A stretch of 64,000 nt of DNA, from the NCBI GenBank assembly GCA_050084515.1, contig CM114273.1:12028001-12092000 (forward strand). Reading direction: 5' to 3'. This DNA comes from Blasia pusilla (lineage: Eukaryota; Marchantiophyta; Marchantiopsida; Blasiales). Numbering within the stretch: position 1 is the first letter of the stretch; each line of letters starts with the position of its first letter. A model generated the notes under the pieces. The model was not told where the DNA came from. It searched no databases and worked only from the letters and a program-made list of their open reading frames with translations. The position numbers and the translations under genes are program-made. Of this stretch, positions 61,961-64,000 are shown piece by piece.

Positions 61961-62195
61961 GTAGTTATATTGGGGACATTATTATTGATGGCTCAAGTGC
62001 CTTAGGCATGGACTAGGATAAGGATTATAAGGTCTTTTCCTAATTCTGTGTATTACTTAAGATGTGTTTTTAAGCCTTTTGACCCTTTGGGTCATACGAG
62101 TTTGATTTATTTACCATTTGCCATTTATGAGACCGGTCTTCCCTATCCAAGGTTGTTCCATAGAATCCACCATGCTCTTTGGGATGCCCTTGTCG

Positions 62196-62569
62196 TGCGC
62201 ATACACATCACTACACAACATACATCGTTGTCACCGAACATACACACAAACACACACGATCCCATGCTAACTCATGGCATCCAAACAACGAGACAAGAAG
62301 TACCAAAATATTTCCAATAAAATAAGATCCAATCTCTCTCACAACATCATAGTTCTCATATGTGTATACTCTCCGGATAGTAGGTACATAACCACCTCTC
62401 CGTATAGTAATGAAACCTCCGGATAGTAGGTCAATAACATTGGGTACATGTTATGTACACATTGCTACATAACATACATTGTTGTCACTGAACATACACA
62501 CAAACGATCCCATGCTAAGTGATGGCATCCAAACAACGAGACAAGAAGTACCAAAATATCTCCAATCAC
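62196..62569 (-). repeat. Duplicated ~115-bp block of the PHD-gypsy 3' end
   Basis: The block ACATCACTACACAACATACA ... ACAAGAAGTACCAAAATAT lies at 62196-62312 and again at 62457-62569. Between them are short scrambled pieces of pol C-terminus (CTCTCCGGATAGTAGGT, ACCACCTCTCCGTATAGT). The same block is at 18868 and 19505. Probably LTR ends brought together by deletion. Confidence 0.6.
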
Positions 62570-62740
62570 TCTCCTAGCTGGTGGTTAGGTCTCTCTATTT
62601 CCAGATAGCCATCTATCCCTAGCTACCATGACATGCATATCTCGGACGCTAAGAGCAAGAAGGCCGGGTGCTCATGTGGCCCCATCGTTAGTCGCCTTCT
62701 TGTCATCCATGTCACAAACACAAGTCAGAATGTAGAACTA

Positions 62741-64000
62741 CCTATTGTATGTACATCTGGGACACATCCATCGTCCATGAGGAACCCTAGTGAGAGGTGG
62801 CGTCAAGCATGCCATATGCCATCCTCTTGAACATCCATCACAGACTAGCATAGTGGCTGCACCATGGGCAGAACCACACTACATATATTGTAAGTGTGCA
62901 AGAACTACTGCTAAGCTCGGATCAACTGTACCATCAATGTTCGAAAGGTGACACAACGTACAGTTACGCACATGGTCCTTCCAAACCATATCATCGCGCC
63001 CCTCCAATAAGAGAACACCTGATGGCAAAACCTCGCGCATTCTCAAAATGGTGCGCCCTACAATCACATCCAAGGTTATGGGTGCCGTCTGTTGCAAGTA
63101 GACATAGTCTCCTTGATGAAACCTCCGGATAGTAGGTCAATAACCACCTCTCCGTATAGTCGCATACCTCAATGTATCCCGATGCTGCGAAATCGCCAAG
63201 TTCTCAAACGCCATGGGCATCACTCTCCGAAACAATTCAACCCTTTGAGAACATGCTCGCATCCATACATCAGGCTCATCAAGGTTCAACATCTCACCAA
63301 CATCTCGACGAAGAGCCGCAGGTAAATCTAGCTCTCGACCATACGAAAGCAAGTACAGTGAGAAAGAAGCTAAGGATGCATGCATGCTGAATCTGTATCC
63401 CATCGCCAACCACGGCAACTGGAGGTCACAATCTCCTAGGTGACCTCTTTGCAAGCCATACTTGCGTAGTACTCTCTTCACCGTATGCACAACCCGCTCC
63501 GCTAGTCCATCCACCTCAGGATGATCTCGCGAAGTACTGCGGTGGTCGATCGACGCTTGATCACACAAGGCTTGAAACTCCCCGTGAAACTCTGTGCCCT
63601 GGTGTGTCAGCATCTCAGCTGGTGCACCGTAATGACACAACACTCGATCATGGAAGGCATACGCTACTCCCTCACTTGCTTTGTCAAGAAATGCAACCAA
63701 CTCTATCCATTTTGAGAAGTGCTCGACCATCACCAACACACAACGACTATGGCGCTCCGTCAAAGGCAAAGGTTCTGCAAAATCCAAAATCCATCTATAA
63801 CCTAAACCCATGATCGGAAGTGGATGCAAGTGTGGAGTCGGAGCATTGAAAGATGCTCGGACTCGATCACACACCATGCATCTGGCAACAAACTGTTGAA
63901 CGTCAGTTTGCATGCCTCGCCACCAATATTGTATCTGGAGCAAGCTGTACATGCGCTTCACTCCAAAATGATCCAACTCCTCGTGTGCATGATGCACCAA
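62741..64000 (-). pseudogene. Gypsy integrase plus C-terminal PHD-type finger (copy C), runs off window
   Basis: The minus-strand frame 64000-63137 is open for 287 codons. It starts HHAHEELDHFGVKRMYSLLQ and ARCMVCDRVR (integrase zinc region), then LGYRWILDFAEPL (first Asp), MLTHQGTEF (second Asp read as His), HPEVDGLAERVV (Glu), LPWLAMGYRFS, YGRELDLPAALR, LNLDEPDVWM and PMAFENLAISQHRDTLRYAT. After a TGA it continues RRFHQGDYVYLQQTAPITLD, REVLPSGVLLLEGRDDMVWK, VDPSLAVVLA and a finger: (stop)CG, TMLVCDGCSRGWHMACLTPP, GRWMCPRC at 62885-62753, and a stop near 62741. Best-preserved copy of this family, but with the catalytic Asp changed and two stops. The RT half lies outside the window. Confidence 0.85.

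Noticed and set aside
1-64000. tRNA or rRNA genes, CRISPR arrays, bacterial operons
   Set aside because: None seen by eye; the spliced genes and plant-type retroelements show a nuclear plant genome. Small tRNA-like genes could still be missed without a scan.

Overview
The window is nuclear DNA of a land plant. It holds three spliced plant genes with GT-AG introns, one of a plant-specific family (RS2Z) and two whose closest known relatives are plant proteins (a DUF3755 protein and an EREX-type PX protein). They sit in a sea of old transposable elements: Ty3/gypsy, Ty1/copia, LINE, Helitron and hAT. The type of gypsy pol and the wording of the RS2Z protein suggest a non-seed plant (bryophyte, lycophyte or fern). 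That is inference from recalled family features, and the species cannot be named from sequence alone.

Layout. 1-3.6 kb: the 5' end (gag and LTR-like block) of a minus-strand gypsy element. 4.67-8.42 kb: a seven-exon DUF3755/SANT-like gene (298 aa). 8.4-12.9 kb: non-coding DNA, a fragment of the same gypsy family, and a degenerate minisatellite. 12.9-14.7 kb: a hAT (DUF659) relic and a MITE candidate. 15.4-21.5 kb: two gypsy copies in opposite orientation meeting tail to tail, so that their LTR pieces form a long inverted repeat; one copy is split by a solo LTR of a different family with a perfect 5-bp target duplication. 24.5-25.6 kb: the 5' end of that second family. 26.8-31.0 kb: a broken Helitron Rep/helicase. 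31.0-37.8 kb: a nearly complete minus-strand chromovirus. 37.8-40.9 kb: gag and one LTR of a third gypsy element. 41.0-41.4 kb: an unidentified coding relic. 45.7-48.0 kb: an RS2Z splicing-factor gene (six exons, 307 aa). 49-52.4 kb: tandem repeats, an NBS-LRR relic and a copia relic. 54.07-59.31 kb: an EREX-like PX-domain gene (nine exons, 761 aa). 60.8-62.0 kb: a LINE relic. 62.2-64.0 kb: another copy of the first gypsy family, running off the window.

The three host genes all point right and are not related in function: a nuclear SANT-like protein, a splicing factor and an endosomal Rab5-effector type protein. They look like isolated genes between repeat blocks rather than a cluster.

The most interesting points are: a gypsy family whose integrase is followed by a PHD-type zinc finger, seen in three fragments; an unidentified 143-codon relic at 40992-41420; a 66-nt phase-neutral candidate exon with an in-frame stop inside the EREX gene; and many elements broken mainly by stops of the kind C-to-T change gives at CAG/CAA/CGA codons, as expected of methylated plant DNA. 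Splice sites were assigned by eye from GT-AG signals, phase agreement and protein similarity recalled from family knowledge; no search could be run.
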